This document shows positions 1 through 8,828 of a DNA stretch of 64,000 bases, piece after piece. The notes beneath the pieces are model-generated. The model saw only the letters and a list, made by a program, of their open reading frames with translations. It made no database searches and was not told where the DNA came from. The stretch is from Faecalicatena_A orotica (lineage in GTDB: Bacteria; Bacillota; Clostridia; Lachnospirales; Lachnospiraceae): assembly GCF_040545875.1 (NCBI RefSeq), contig NZ_JBEPMR010000006.1; one strand, given 5' to 3'. Made by a program: the position numbers and the translations under genes. The first letter of the stretch is position 1. Each line of letters opens with the position of its first letter.

Positions 1-497
1 TAGAAACGAGGCTCGGAGACGGCTCTTATGTAAGAGATATTAATGTCGGGGACAGCATGAATGCTTTGATTCCGGTTATGTATTTAGGCGAACAGACGGC
101 AACACAGGTTTTTGAATTCAGACAGATTATAGAAACGGGCTGTACACGTCTGGCGGTAAAGCGGGCAACAGAAGGGGACATTGAAGAATTAAAGAACATT
201 TTGGTGAAAATGACCAAATATAGAGATAAATCCGATAGTAATAATTTCAGTAAAGCAGATCTGGAGTTTCACTTAAAGATCGCCCAGATTACAAGAAATG
301 CACTTTTTATAAAAACAAACAGTATTCTGCAGGATGTTTTAGAGCAGTCGATGGATGCCGTAATTGATAAGATGGGGTATGAGAATGGTCTTTACTATCA
401 TGAACAGATTATAAAGGCAATTGAGAGCCGCGATGAAGAAAAGGCTGCCGAGATGATGAAAGAGCATATTGAAAAGAATTTAGAGTATTTTAAATGA
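1..497 (+). CDS. GntR/FadR-family transcriptional regulator, 5' end missing
   Basis: The reading frame is open from the first base of the window, so the gene starts upstream and most of its winged-helix DNA-binding domain is missing. The first visible residues (ETRLGDGSYVRDI) match the wing end of a GntR helix-turn-helix domain. The rest is an all-helical FCD effector domain of about 130 residues, ending in the typical HEQIIKAIESRD helix that carries a ligand/metal-binding histidine. FCD-type GntR proteins usually repress adjacent catabolic operons and release DNA on binding a small acid or sugar acid. It lies directly upstream of, and in the same direction as, the sugar-uptake and fucosidase operon, so that operon is its likely target. 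The effector cannot be read from the sequence. Confidence 0.88.
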   Translation, partial: ETRLGDGSYVRDINVGDSMNALIPVMYLGEQTATQVFEFRQIIETGCTRLAVKRATEGDIEELKNILVKMTKYRDKSDSNNFSKADLEFHLKIAQITRNALFIKTNSILQDVLEQSMDAVIDKMGYENGLYYHEQIIKAIESRDEEKAAEMMKEHIEKNLEYFK

Positions 498-568
498 AAG
501 CGGAAGTGATAACGACAAACAATGATTTATATATATTGCACAAAAAAATCTTTCGTTTAAGAAATATA

Positions 569-597
569 TTGAAAAAAACGTAAATGTATGTTATATT
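569..597 (+). promoter_or_regulatory. Sigma-A promoter of the sugar/fucosidase operon
   Basis: TTGAAA (569-574) and TATATT (592-597) are separated by exactly 17 bp. The leader to the first gene is about 170 nt and is a plausible place for the GntR operator, although no clear palindrome stands out. The rest of 498-775 holds no gene. Confidence 0.7.
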
Positions 598-775
598 TTA
601 CCCATAGCTGTAATACAGGTAACAACTAACAACAATTGAGCCACAGATGCAAGCTCCAGATCGAAGTATAGGAATTAGGCAGACATCAAATTGGGCTCAC
701 AGAAGATGGGAGGGATTATTGTAAATCTGGAAACATGTAAGGATACTGTAAAAGTGCAAAAGGAGGAGAAAAGGA

Positions 776-2143
776 ATGAATATTAAAATGAAACGTATCT
801 TATCTTGTTTAATGGTTATTTGTATGGTATTGGGATTATGTGCATGCGGAAAAAAAGGGCAGACGGAAGAAAAGGAGCAGGGGGAACTGGCAGATGCCGG
901 ATATGATATTGATGCGATGGAAGTCGAAGAGACGACTGTAAAGTTATATCATCGTATCAACGCTGATGGGGGAGATGCAGAAAGTGAGTATTTCATCAGG
1001 AAAATAAATGAATGGAATGAAGAAGATAACGGCATTACAATTGAACCGGTCTTCATTATGAAAGAAACAGACTATCTTGACAGATTGTCTACAGACATTG
1101 CATCAGGAGATGCGCCTGATATTTTTATGCAGTATGGGGGTACAAACTGTCTGGATTACGTAGAGTCTGATATTGTATTAAACCTGGAACCTTACTTTGA
1201 TGCAGATCAGGATTGGTACAATGGTATTGTTAAAGCAAACTGGAACATGGTGGATTATGAGAGGTATGGGCATGAGGGGATATACGGTGCTCCGTGGTCA
1301 GCGTTTGAACTGCTTTTATACTATAACGAAGAGTATTTAAGCAAGTGCAATCTGGAAGTTCCCAAGAGCTGGGAAGAACTGGAGCATTGCTGCGAGGTTC
1401 TGAAAGAAAATGGATATCAGCCATTTTTAGTTGGTGAAGCTGATAACTACCGTTATGGGCATCTTCTGAGTGCTATGGCTGTAAAATCATATGGACCGGA
1501 TTTTGAGAATCAGTTAGCTGACAGGAAATATACTTACGAAAGCCCGGAAATAGTGAAGTTAATTCAAGAGATTAAGGATATGCAGGACAAAGGGTATTTC
1601 GGAGAGAATGTATTAAGCGTTGATGTAAATGCAGAGCGTTCCTATTTTGGGGCAGGGGATTGTGCGTTTATGATAGATTTATCCAGAGGCGGTGCGCTGC
1701 TCTCTGATTCAGAATGCTTTAAAAACCAGACGATTCATGCAGCTAAGATCCCATATTTCGATGCAAAATATGAGAAAGATAATATGGGTGGGGCATCCCA
1801 GAATTACTTTGTCTGCACAATGAATAAATCTGTCAATCAGATTAAGGCATCCCTGAAAGTAGTAAAGTGGCTTACAAGCCAAGGATTTGTGGACGAGCTG
1901 GTCAAGGAATATGCTAATACATATTCAGTTATTCCTTCAGAAGGAATCATTGACAATTATATGTTTGATGAATGTAATGAACTGATGTCCCAGACGGAAG
2001 CTTATGTTGCTGAATTGGCACAGGCAAGTACAAATACTGCGGAACTGACCGTTGTAAGAAATGCACTCCAACTGTTGGGAAGTGGTTCATCGGCGGAAGA
2101 CGTCAGTAAAGAGATTATGGATAACTTAGCAAACTACGAGTAA
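776..2143 (+). CDS. Sugar ABC transporter substrate-binding lipoprotein
   Basis: This 455-residue protein of the family 1 extracellular solute-binding proteins captures a sugar or oligosaccharide outside the membrane and hands it to the two permeases encoded next. It starts with a lipoprotein signal: basic residues, a hydrophobic stretch, then lipobox LCAC with the modified cysteine at residue 24, so the mature protein is lipid-anchored. The strong AGGAGG-like site at about 761-767 supports the start. Length and the alternating alpha/beta pattern fit the family. It heads the operon; a hairpin just after the gene probably keeps its transcript more abundant than the permease part. The substrate is likely a fucosylated oligosaccharide, judged only from the linked fucosidase. 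Confidence 0.9.
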   Translation: MNIKMKRILSCLMVICMVLGLCACGKKGQTEEKEQGELADAGYDIDAMEVEETTVKLYHRINADGGDAESEYFIRKINEWNEEDNGITIEPVFIMKETDYLDRLSTDIASGDAPDIFMQYGGTNCLDYVESDIVLNLEPYFDADQDWYNGIVKANWNMVDYERYGHEGIYGAPWSAFELLLYYNEEYLSKCNLEVPKSWEELEHCCEVLKENGYQPFLVGEADNYRYGHLLSAMAVKSYGPDFENQLADRKYTYESPEIVKLIQEIKDMQDKGYFGENVLSVDVNAERSYFGAGDCAFMIDLSRGGALLSDSECFKNQTIHAAKIPYFDAKYEKDNMGGASQNYFVCTMNKSVNQIKASLKVVKWLTSQGFVDELVKEYANTYSVIPSEGIIDNYMFDECNELMSQTEAYVAELAQASTNTAELTVVRNALQLLGSGSSAEDVSKEIMDNLANYE

Positions 2144-2152
2144 GCAGATAAA

Positions 2153-2195
2153 GGGCCCGTGCAGTTTGTCTGGTATTAAGGCGGTGCGTGGGCCC
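2153..2195 (+). other. Intercistronic hairpin after the binding-protein gene
   Basis: GGGCCCGTGC (2153-2162) can pair with GCGTGGGCCC (2186-2195) over 10 bp, two of them G-U, with a 23-nt loop. There is no T-tract, so it looks like an mRNA-stabilising or attenuating hairpin rather than a full terminator. Such hairpins are common between a binding-protein gene and its permease genes. Confidence 0.55.
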
Positions 2196-2213
2196 CTCAA
2201 AGGAGGAAAAGGC

Positions 2214-3089
2214 ATGAAAAAGAAGGATTATTGGATTGCAGCCATATTCTTGCTTCCGGCGGTTTTATTATTGATTGTATTTGTTATTTATCCGATTATC
2301 AGCAATGTGATTTTATCTTTTCATTCTTGGAATGGGATTTTTAGTGCGAAAAGGACGTTTGTAGGTATGGAAAATTATCGGGTAATCCTTTCAGACAAAT
2401 CATTTTGGCGCTCTCTGACAAATGCGGGTATCTTTCTGTTCGTTGGGTTTCTGATACAGATGCCCTTATCGTATGCGCTGGCACTTCTGGTAACAGCTAA
2501 AATAAGAGGGACAAAGGTTTTCAGAACTGTTTATTACCTGCCGGTTATACTGGGAACAACAATCGTGGCAGTTATGTGGAAGAATCTGATAAATCCTAAT
2601 TATGGAGCCATCATAGAGATTCTGAAAAGCCTCGGATTAAATTCTCTTGCTTTTGACTGGCTGAATACGCCCGGTCTGAATGTCTGGATAGTCGCTTTGG
2701 TGAACTGCTGGAAGTCTGCCGCATTTAACATGCTGATTTTCTGTGCAGGTCTGGTTACCATCCCGGATGCACTCAATGAGGCGGCGGTAATAGATGGATG
2801 CACTACTTGGCAGAGAATCCGTTACATTACCCTTCCATTAAGTAAGAATTCCTTTAAGGTATATTCTATCCTGTGTATTACAGGCTGTATCAAGCAGTTC
2901 GATATGATTTGGGCAATGACAGGCGGCGGACCGAATGCGACCAGTTCCACTCCGGGAATTTTACTTTATTTGAATGCGTATTCATTTAAACTAATGGGCA
3001 GGAGTGCGGCGATTGCGATTATTTTATTAATATTGGGCGTTGCATTAAGTATTTGCTGTAACAGAATCTTCAGACAGGAAGAGTATTGA
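2214..3089 (+). CDS. Sugar ABC transporter permease, MalF/UgpA type
   Basis: This 291-residue inner-membrane permease has six predicted membrane segments, beginning with WIAAIFLLPAVLLLIVFVI. The cytoplasmic EAA loop that docks the ATPase reads EAAVIDGCTTWQRIRYITLP, around residues 187-207. The start at 2214 is chosen because an AGGAGG site lies just upstream; an in-frame start at 2166 has none and would add a non-membrane extension. It forms the channel with the next permease. The operon has no ATPase gene, so the importer probably borrows a shared MsmX/UgpC-type ATPase encoded elsewhere, as is common in Firmicutes. Confidence 0.93.
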   Translation: MKKKDYWIAAIFLLPAVLLLIVFVIYPIISNVILSFHSWNGIFSAKRTFVGMENYRVILSDKSFWRSLTNAGIFLFVGFLIQMPLSYALALLVTAKIRGTKVFRTVYYLPVILGTTIVAVMWKNLINPNYGAIIEILKSLGLNSLAFDWLNTPGLNVWIVALVNCWKSAAFNMLIFCAGLVTIPDALNEAAVIDGCTTWQRIRYITLPLSKNSFKVYSILCITGCIKQFDMIWAMTGGGPNATSSTPGILLYLNAYSFKLMGRSAAIAIILLILGVALSICCNRIFRQEEY

Positions 3090-3103
3090 AAGGGGGGGAC
3101 GGT

Positions 3104-3934
3104 GTGAAAAGCAGAAAATGGAAGAAAATAATGTTATATGTGGTTGCTGTAATCTGGCTTCTTGCAACAATAATCCCACTGCTGTATGTATTTATTTCAT
3201 CATTTAAGACGAATGACGAGATGTATAGAAGCGCATTAAATCTTCCCATACAGTGGAAAATAGAAAATTACGCAGTAGCAAATGAACTGGGGCACTCATT
3301 TCGTTCCATCGGGAATTCACTTCTTGTCGCGATATCGACGACTATAATAGAAATAATTGTCGCGATGATGGCCGCATACGCAATTTCAAGAAAGCGTCAT
3401 GTGTTTTTTGCCCGCCACGCGTATATGTTGTTTGTGATCGGGGTTATGGTTCCGATACATTCTACTTTAATCCCTATTTCCTCAATGGCCGCAGACTGGG
3501 GGCTGAAGAATAACTTCGGATACCTTGTTCTGGTTTATGTCTGCTTTAACCTCGCACAGGGAATCTTTTTGTTTACAGGTTTTCTGGATTCGGTGAGCAG
3601 GGAAATAGATGAGGCGGCAATTATAGATGGGTGCAGTGACTTTAGGCTGCTCAGGTCAATTCTGCTGCCTATTTGCAAACCAATCATAGCAACAGAGGCA
3701 ATCTTTTCATTTATTTATGCATATGGAGAACTTGTATTTTCCCTGACATTGATTTCAGAGCCGGCAAAATATACGGTTCCCCGGGCAATGCTGTCGTTCT
3801 GGGGTGAATTCTCAGCACAGATGGGCCCGCAGTATGCTTTTATAATTTTATCTGTTATTCCGGTAGTTATAATATATGTACTGTTCCATAATCAAATTCA
3901 GAGCGGAGTTATGTCCGGGGCGATTAAGGGGTAA
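3104..3934 (+). CDS. Sugar ABC transporter permease, MalG/UgpE type
   Basis: This 276-residue partner permease has six membrane segments and an EAA loop reading EAAIIDGCSDFRLLRSILLP. I place the start at the GTG at 3104, which follows a run of seven G (3091-3097) acting as ribosome binding site; the in-frame TTG at 3086 overlaps the previous stop and has no such site. It forms the heterodimeric translocation path with the upstream permease. Confidence 0.92.
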   Translation: MKSRKWKKIMLYVVAVIWLLATIIPLLYVFISSFKTNDEMYRSALNLPIQWKIENYAVANELGHSFRSIGNSLLVAISTTIIEIIVAMMAAYAISRKRHVFFARHAYMLFVIGVMVPIHSTLIPISSMAADWGLKNNFGYLVLVYVCFNLAQGIFLFTGFLDSVSREIDEAAIIDGCSDFRLLRSILLPICKPIIATEAIFSFIYAYGELVFSLTLISEPAKYTVPRAMLSFWGEFSAQMGPQYAFIILSVIPVVIIYVLFHNQIQSGVMSGAIKG

Positions 3935-3950
3935 GAGGAAGGAGTCTTGA

Positions 3951-5201
3951 ATGAGAAGTGATAATTGGTTTAAAGATGCAAAATACGGTTTGTTCATCCA
4001 TTGGGGCATTTATGCTGCACTAGGGGGAATATATCAGGGTGAGAAGGTACCATATGGGGCAGAGTGGATCATGAGGAATGCACGGATTCCCGGGAAAGAA
4101 TACCGCAGATTAGCGGAGCAGTTTAATCCGGTAGATTTTCATGCAGAAGAGATTGTCCGGAAAGCAAAAGAATGGGGAATGAAGTACCTTGTTTTTACGG
4201 CCAAGCACCATGATGGATTTGCAATGTATGATTCCAAAGTATCAGACTATAACATTATGAATACACCGTTTGGGAGAGATCCTTTAAAAGAACTGGCAGA
4301 TGAATGTCAAAAGCAGGGTATGGTATTAGGCATTTATTATTCCCAGATGCAGGATTGGGAAGATGAAAATGGATGGGGAAATGACTGGGATTATAAGAAG
4401 GATGAAGAAAAAGACTTTGAAAAGTATTTTTACGGAAAAGTCGAACCGCAGGTAAGGGAACTGCTGACCAATTATGGAGAAGTAGGCATTATGTGGTTTG
4501 ATACACCTTATGTGATGCCTGTGGAGCTCTGTAAGGAGCTGAAAAGATTTGTAAAAGATCTGCAGCCGGACTGCCTGATTAACGGGAGGATCGGATATAA
4601 ACTGGGTGATTACAGGCAGATGTCTGATAATGAAATTCCTGTTCTTTCTTTCCCGGGAGCATGGGAGACGCCGATGACCCTGAACGATACATGGGGGTAT
4701 TCGAGTATAGACCATAATTGGAAGTCTGCAAAAGATGTACTCTATAAACTTGTTGATGTAGCAGGTAAGGGCGGAAACCTTCTGCTGAATATCGGGCCGG
4801 ACGAACGCGGCCAGATTCCCCAGAAGAGTATCGAAGTATTGGATGAAGCAGGCGAATGGATCAGGGTAAACGGAGAAAGTATCTATGGCTGTAATTCCAG
4901 ACTGGACTTCCAGTATGAGATACGTTGGGGGAAAATAACAGGCAAGGATAAAAAGCTGTTTCTGCATGTCTTTGAATATCCGGAATTTCCTTATGAGATA
5001 CTCGTTACGGGATTGAGAACAAAAGTGACAGATGTATACATGCTTGAGGATAAAAGACAATTAGAATTTTATCAAAGTTATGAACCGGCAAGGGATGAAT
5101 ACCGGTTCAGAGTGATACTGCCGGAGACGGCGAAACTGAATAAGGACCTGGTTATTTGTGCCGAATATGAGGGAGAAATAAATATCCAGAAACTCGATTA
5201 A
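3951..5201 (+). CDS. Alpha-L-fucosidase, GH29
   Basis: This 416-residue enzyme removes alpha-linked L-fucose from glycans. The family signature is clear: WFKDAKYGLFIHWG at the N-terminus, then FTAKHHDGFAMYDS, then the nucleophile segment VGIMWFD with the catalytic Asp at about residue 184, in a GxxW-F-D context retained by active family members. There is no signal peptide, so it works in the cytoplasm on sugars brought in by the ABC importer. The protein is on the short side for GH29; the C-terminal beta domain is small. The gene sits 16 nt after the permease gene with its own AAGGAG site. The operon contains no fucose isomerase, fuculokinase or fuculose-phosphate aldolase, so the fate of released fucose is not the standard route here. 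Confidence 0.93.
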   Translation: MRSDNWFKDAKYGLFIHWGIYAALGGIYQGEKVPYGAEWIMRNARIPGKEYRRLAEQFNPVDFHAEEIVRKAKEWGMKYLVFTAKHHDGFAMYDSKVSDYNIMNTPFGRDPLKELADECQKQGMVLGIYYSQMQDWEDENGWGNDWDYKKDEEKDFEKYFYGKVEPQVRELLTNYGEVGIMWFDTPYVMPVELCKELKRFVKDLQPDCLINGRIGYKLGDYRQMSDNEIPVLSFPGAWETPMTLNDTWGYSSIDHNWKSAKDVLYKLVDVAGKGGNLLLNIGPDERGQIPQKSIEVLDEAGEWIRVNGESIYGCNSRLDFQYEIRWGKITGKDKKLFLHVFEYPEFPYEILVTGLRTKVTDVYMLEDKRQLEFYQSYEPARDEYRFRVILPETAKLNKDLVICAEYEGEINIQKLD

Positions 5202-5252
5202 AAATAAACAGATATGTATTACAGCAGCTATCATACTAAAGGGGGCTCAGAG

Positions 5253-6077
5253 ATGGAATATAGTAAAGAACTGATAAACAGACTTGAGGAAAAGGCAAAG
5301 ACTCTAAGGCGGAATGTTGTAGTAAGCATCGGCGTAGGAGTCGCAGGGCATATAGGGGGATCTAATTCTTCTGCGGATATTGTTGCCGCACTTTATTTTT
5401 ACAAGATGCACTATGACTGTAAGAATCCGGAAATGGAAGACAGGGACCGTTTTTTACTGAGTAAGGGACATGTGGCGATTTTACAGTACGCCGCATTGGC
5501 GGAAGCTGGTTTCTTCCCTGTCGACGACCTCAGGCATACAAAGGAAATAGGCTTTTACCTGCAGGGGCATCCTGACGTCAGGAAAACACCCGGTATCGAG
5601 GCCGGGACAGGTTCTCTTGGCCAGGGGCTGTCCATTGGCCTCGGAATGGCACTTGGAATGAAAGCCGACCATATTGACCGGAATGTATATGTTCTGATCG
5701 GGGACGGAGAATTGGGAGAAGGGCAGATATGGGAAGCTGCGATGGCTGCAGGTTACTACAAAGCAGGGAATCTGATCGCAATCGTAGATAAAAATAATCT
5801 ACAGGCAAGCGGGGCTGTGAGAGACAGAATGAATTCGAATCCGGTTCCAGATAAGTGGAAAAGTTTCGGTTGGAATGTAATCGAGATTAACGGGCATAAC
5901 ATGGTGGAAATCCTGACAGCTTTGGATCAGGCAGATCAGGAAAAAGGAATACCTACAGTTATAATTGCGGATACGGTAAAGGGAAAAGGAGTCAGTTTTG
6001 CAGAGAATGTGGTAGGTTTCCATAATGGCATGCTGACAGAGGAAACTTACAGGCAGGCATTAGCGGAACTGGCATAA
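5253..6077 (+). CDS. Transketolase, N-terminal (thiamine diphosphate-binding) subunit
   Basis: This 274-residue protein corresponds to the pyrophosphate-binding half of transketolase. GDGELGEGQIWEAAMAAGYYK followed by VDKNNLQ is the ThDP/magnesium motif (GDG...N), and the N-terminal histidine loop GHIGGSNSSADI is present. The start at 5253 follows AAAGGGGG; an in-frame ATG at 5214 lacks a site. It needs the C-terminal subunit encoded 11 nt downstream. Split transketolases of this type move two-carbon ketol units. In a dedicated catabolic operon they often act on a special substrate rather than on pentose phosphates, as in the apulose-phosphate and sulfofructose pathways. The substrate here is unknown. 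Confidence 0.93.
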   Translation: MEYSKELINRLEEKAKTLRRNVVVSIGVGVAGHIGGSNSSADIVAALYFYKMHYDCKNPEMEDRDRFLLSKGHVAILQYAALAEAGFFPVDDLRHTKEIGFYLQGHPDVRKTPGIEAGTGSLGQGLSIGLGMALGMKADHIDRNVYVLIGDGELGEGQIWEAAMAAGYYKAGNLIAIVDKNNLQASGAVRDRMNSNPVPDKWKSFGWNVIEINGHNMVEILTALDQADQEKGIPTVIIADTVKGKGVSFAENVVGFHNGMLTEETYRQALAELA

Positions 6078-6088
6078 AGGAGGGGCAT

Positions 6089-7015
6089 ATGAACTGTAAT
6101 AATCAAAGGACTGCCTATGGGGAGGCATTGGTCGAACTGGGAAGAGAGAATAAAGACATTGTTGTACTGGATGCTGATCTGGGAGGCTCTACGATGGGGA
6201 AGATGTTTGAGGCGGCATATCCGGAAAGACATTATGAAATGGGTATTGCAGAGGCCAATATGACCTCGGTTGCAGCCGGGCTGGCACAGACCGGTAAAAT
6301 ACCATTTACAAATTCATTTGCAGTGTTTGCAGCAGGGAGGGCGTACGACCAGATCCGGCAGACAATAGCTATTGGTAAATTGAATGTTAAAATCTGCGGT
6401 TCTTCTTCCGGACTATCTGATTTTGGGGACGGGGCAACACACCAGTCGGTGGAAGACATTGCAATTATGCGTGCAATACCGAATATGACCGTATTGTCCC
6501 CGGCAGACGCAAATGAAACAAAGGCGGCAGTGAAAGCAATGACAGAACTGGAAGGTCCATGTTACATAAGATTAAACCGCAACGATTATGAGAATGTTAC
6601 AGACGAAGGAAGTGAATTTAAGATAGGCGAGCCGGCTGTATTACGGTCAGGCAGTGATGTTGTTATTTTTGCTACAGGCTATATGACAGGGGTGTCAATG
6701 AAGGCGGCGGAAGAACTGGAAGGGCGGATTTCTGTAAAGGTAGTAAATATCAGTACAATAAAGCCTATGGATGAAGAGGCGGTCATCCGGCTTGCAAAGG
6801 ATTGTAAAGGCGTTGTCACGGCTGAGGAACACAGTATTGTGGGCGGATTAGGCAGTGCAGTGTCAGAGGTATTGAGGAAGGAATGCAAGCCAGTCGAATA
6901 TGTGGGAATCGAAGACAGCTTCGGCTGCAGTGCACACAATTATCAGGAACTGCTCACTTACTATGGATTGACAAAAGAGCATGTTATAAAGGCAGTCGAG
7001 TCAATATATGAATGA
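6089..7015 (+). CDS. Transketolase, C-terminal (pyrimidine-binding) subunit
   Basis: This 308-residue protein contains the Pyr domain and the C-terminal domain. EMGIAEANMTSVAAGLA carries the glutamate that activates the thiamine aminopyrimidine ring (around residue 55), and HQSVEDIAIMRAIPN is the conserved histidine region. It has an AAAGGAGGGG-like site 6-8 nt ahead of the ATG. It pairs with the N-terminal subunit to form an active enzyme. The same order and short gap are usual for split transketolases in Clostridia. Confidence 0.93.
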   Translation: MNCNNQRTAYGEALVELGRENKDIVVLDADLGGSTMGKMFEAAYPERHYEMGIAEANMTSVAAGLAQTGKIPFTNSFAVFAAGRAYDQIRQTIAIGKLNVKICGSSSGLSDFGDGATHQSVEDIAIMRAIPNMTVLSPADANETKAAVKAMTELEGPCYIRLNRNDYENVTDEGSEFKIGEPAVLRSGSDVVIFATGYMTGVSMKAAEELEGRISVKVVNISTIKPMDEEAVIRLAKDCKGVVTAEEHSIVGGLGSAVSEVLRKECKPVEYVGIEDSFGCSAHNYQELLTYYGLTKEHVIKAVESIYE

Positions 7016-7044
7016 GATGGTTATTCAGACGAGGAGGTAACAAA

Positions 7045-7935
7045 GTGAAAATAGGATTTATTGGATTAGGTATTATGGGAAAGCCTATGGCCAGAAATCT
7101 GATGAAGGCAGGCCATACAGTTATTGTGTATGATATCGTGAAAGAAAATACTGAGGTTATGGTGGAAGAAGGTGCGTCAGAGCGCAATTCTGCCAGAGAG
7201 GTGGCAGAGGAATGCAAGGTGATTATTACGGTTTTACCTAATTCACCTCATGTACGGGCCGCGGTTATGGGAAAAAACGGTGTTCTGGAAGGGGCATCAG
7301 CGGGAAGTATTTTAATTGATATGAGCTCTATCGCGCCTCAGGTATCGAAGGAGATTAGTGAAGCGTGTGAAAAACAGGGGATAGAAATGCTGGATGCGCC
7401 CGTATCCGGCGGTGAGCCCAAAGCGATAGACGGGACATTATCAATTATGGTGGGCGGAAAAGAAGAAGTTTTTAAACAGGTGTATGATATTCTCATGGCA
7501 ATGGGGGGAAGTGCAGTTTATTGCGGGGAAATAGGTGCAGGAAATACAACAAAGCTTGCCAACCAGATTATCGTTGCTTTAAATATTGCAGCGGTGTCAG
7601 AGGCATTTATGCTGAGTACGAAGGCAGGCGTTGATCCGGACAAGGTATTTAACGCGATCAAGGGCGGCCTGGCAGGTTCTACTGTTATGAATGCAAAAAT
7701 ACCAATGATTATGGAGAGGAATTTTAAGCCGGGCTTTAAAATCGACCTGCATATAAAGGATTTGAATAATGCCCTTGATACGGGGCACGAGATAGGAGTT
7801 CCGCTCCCTCTGACGGCAAATGTAATGGAAATGCTGCAGAAACTTCATGCAGACGGACATGGACAGGAAGACCACAGTGCGATTGCAAAATATTATGAGA
7901 AAATCGCAGATGTCTGTGTTGAGTCTGAGAGGTGA
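7045..7935 (+). CDS. Beta-hydroxyacid dehydrogenase (3-hydroxyisobutyrate/tartronate semialdehyde reductase family)
   Basis: This 296-residue NAD(P)-dependent enzyme starts KIGFIGLGIMGKPMARNL (Rossmann GxGxxG). It has the substrate motif DAPVSGGEPKAIDGTLSIMVGG and the catalytic lysine segment GAGNTTKLANQ, all family hallmarks. Relatives interconvert short beta-hydroxyacids and semialdehydes such as 3-hydroxyisobutyrate, tartronate semialdehyde or 4-hydroxybutyrate. The start is the GTG at 7045 behind GAGGAGGT; an ATG at 7012 overlaps the transketolase stop and has no site. In this operon it probably oxidises or reduces a three- or four-carbon fragment from the transketolase step; this is inference. 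Confidence 0.9.
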   Translation: MKIGFIGLGIMGKPMARNLMKAGHTVIVYDIVKENTEVMVEEGASERNSAREVAEECKVIITVLPNSPHVRAAVMGKNGVLEGASAGSILIDMSSIAPQVSKEISEACEKQGIEMLDAPVSGGEPKAIDGTLSIMVGGKEEVFKQVYDILMAMGGSAVYCGEIGAGNTTKLANQIIVALNIAAVSEAFMLSTKAGVDPDKVFNAIKGGLAGSTVMNAKIPMIMERNFKPGFKIDLHIKDLNNALDTGHEIGVPLPLTANVMEMLQKLHADGHGQEDHSAIAKYYEKIADVCVESER

Positions 7936-7940
7936 GCCAG

Positions 7941-8753
7941 ATGATGAATATAGGAGAGAACTTACAGAAAATGTTTTCACTAGAGGGCAGTGTTGTTGTA
8001 TTTACAGGAGCTGCCGGAGGAATCGGGAGTACCATTGCAGAGGGGATGGCACTTGCAGGAGCGCGCGTGGCACTATGTGATATTAATCAGGAACAGCTGG
8101 AACAGGTTCAGAAAAGAATAACAGAGGCAGGCGGGGAGGCCTCATGCCACAGGCTGGATGTTACCGATAAGGATTGTATTGAAGAATGCATTGTCGGGAT
8201 CGGCCGTCAATATAAGCATATCGATATTTTAGTCAACTGTGCCGGAATCAATAAGCGAGAAGGATTTATGGATGTAAAAGAAGAGACATATGACCGCATT
8301 ATGGATATTAACTTAAAAGGTGTCTTTCTGGTTACACAGTCTGTAGCGCCATATATGAAAACACAGAAAAAGGGCAGTATTATTAATATAGGCTCACATA
8401 ATACAGGCAGCATCTTAGGAGGCTGTTCCGTATATGGAGCAACAAAATGCGGTGTACTGTCTATGACAAGGTCAATGGCAGTTGAATGGGCAAAATACAA
8501 TATCAGGGCAAACTGCGTCAGTCCGGGCCATATTCAGACCCCGCTGACAGTGCCGACATGGGAGCACCCCGGGCGTTCAAAATATTTGCTGGACAGAATT
8601 GCACTGAACAGGCCCGGCGTCCCGGAAGACATTACGGGAATCTGTATCCTGCTTGCATCAGATGCATCGGCATATATTACCGGTGCGGAAATCAGAGTTG
8701 ACGGCGGATGCATTGCGGGAGGACAGCCTTGGGATTATGATACGGCATTTTAG
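7941..8753 (+). CDS. Short-chain dehydrogenase/reductase (SDR)
   Basis: This 270-residue classical SDR has the cofactor motif TGAAGGIG at about residue 20, the structural motif CAGIN (NNAG-type), a catalytic serine in IGSHNTGS, and the YGATK catalytic tyrosine-lysine pair. The C-terminal RVDGG is also conserved. Family relatives include gluconate 5-dehydrogenase, sugar-alcohol dehydrogenases and L-fucose dehydrogenase. I place the start at 7941 because GAGAGG lies 8 nt upstream; a GTG at 7932 overlapping the previous stop has no such site. It is the last gene of the operon and probably oxidises the imported sugar or a polyol derivative. Confidence 0.9.
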   Translation: MMNIGENLQKMFSLEGSVVVFTGAAGGIGSTIAEGMALAGARVALCDINQEQLEQVQKRITEAGGEASCHRLDVTDKDCIEECIVGIGRQYKHIDILVNCAGINKREGFMDVKEETYDRIMDINLKGVFLVTQSVAPYMKTQKKGSIINIGSHNTGSILGGCSVYGATKCGVLSMTRSMAVEWAKYNIRANCVSPGHIQTPLTVPTWEHPGRSKYLLDRIALNRPGVPEDITGICILLASDASAYITGAEIRVDGGCIAGGQPWDYDTAF

Positions 8754-8780
8754 GTTTAGTATAATGGTTCGAAATAGTTC

Positions 8781-8809
8781 TTGCATAACAGTCAGTAAAG
8801 ATGTATAAT
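8781..8809 (+). promoter_or_regulatory. Promoter of the ribU transcript
   Basis: TTGCAT (8781-8786), a 17-bp spacer and a perfect TATAAT (8804-8809) stand about 20 nt ahead of the FMN riboswitch. Confidence 0.8.
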
Positions 8810-8828
8810 GACCAATAGAATAGAGAAA

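Noticed and set aside
4326..5060. A 244-codon open frame on the minus strand
   Set aside because: It lies entirely opposite the fucosidase gene, has no ribosome binding site and encodes no recognisable protein; the fucosidase frame explains the sequence.
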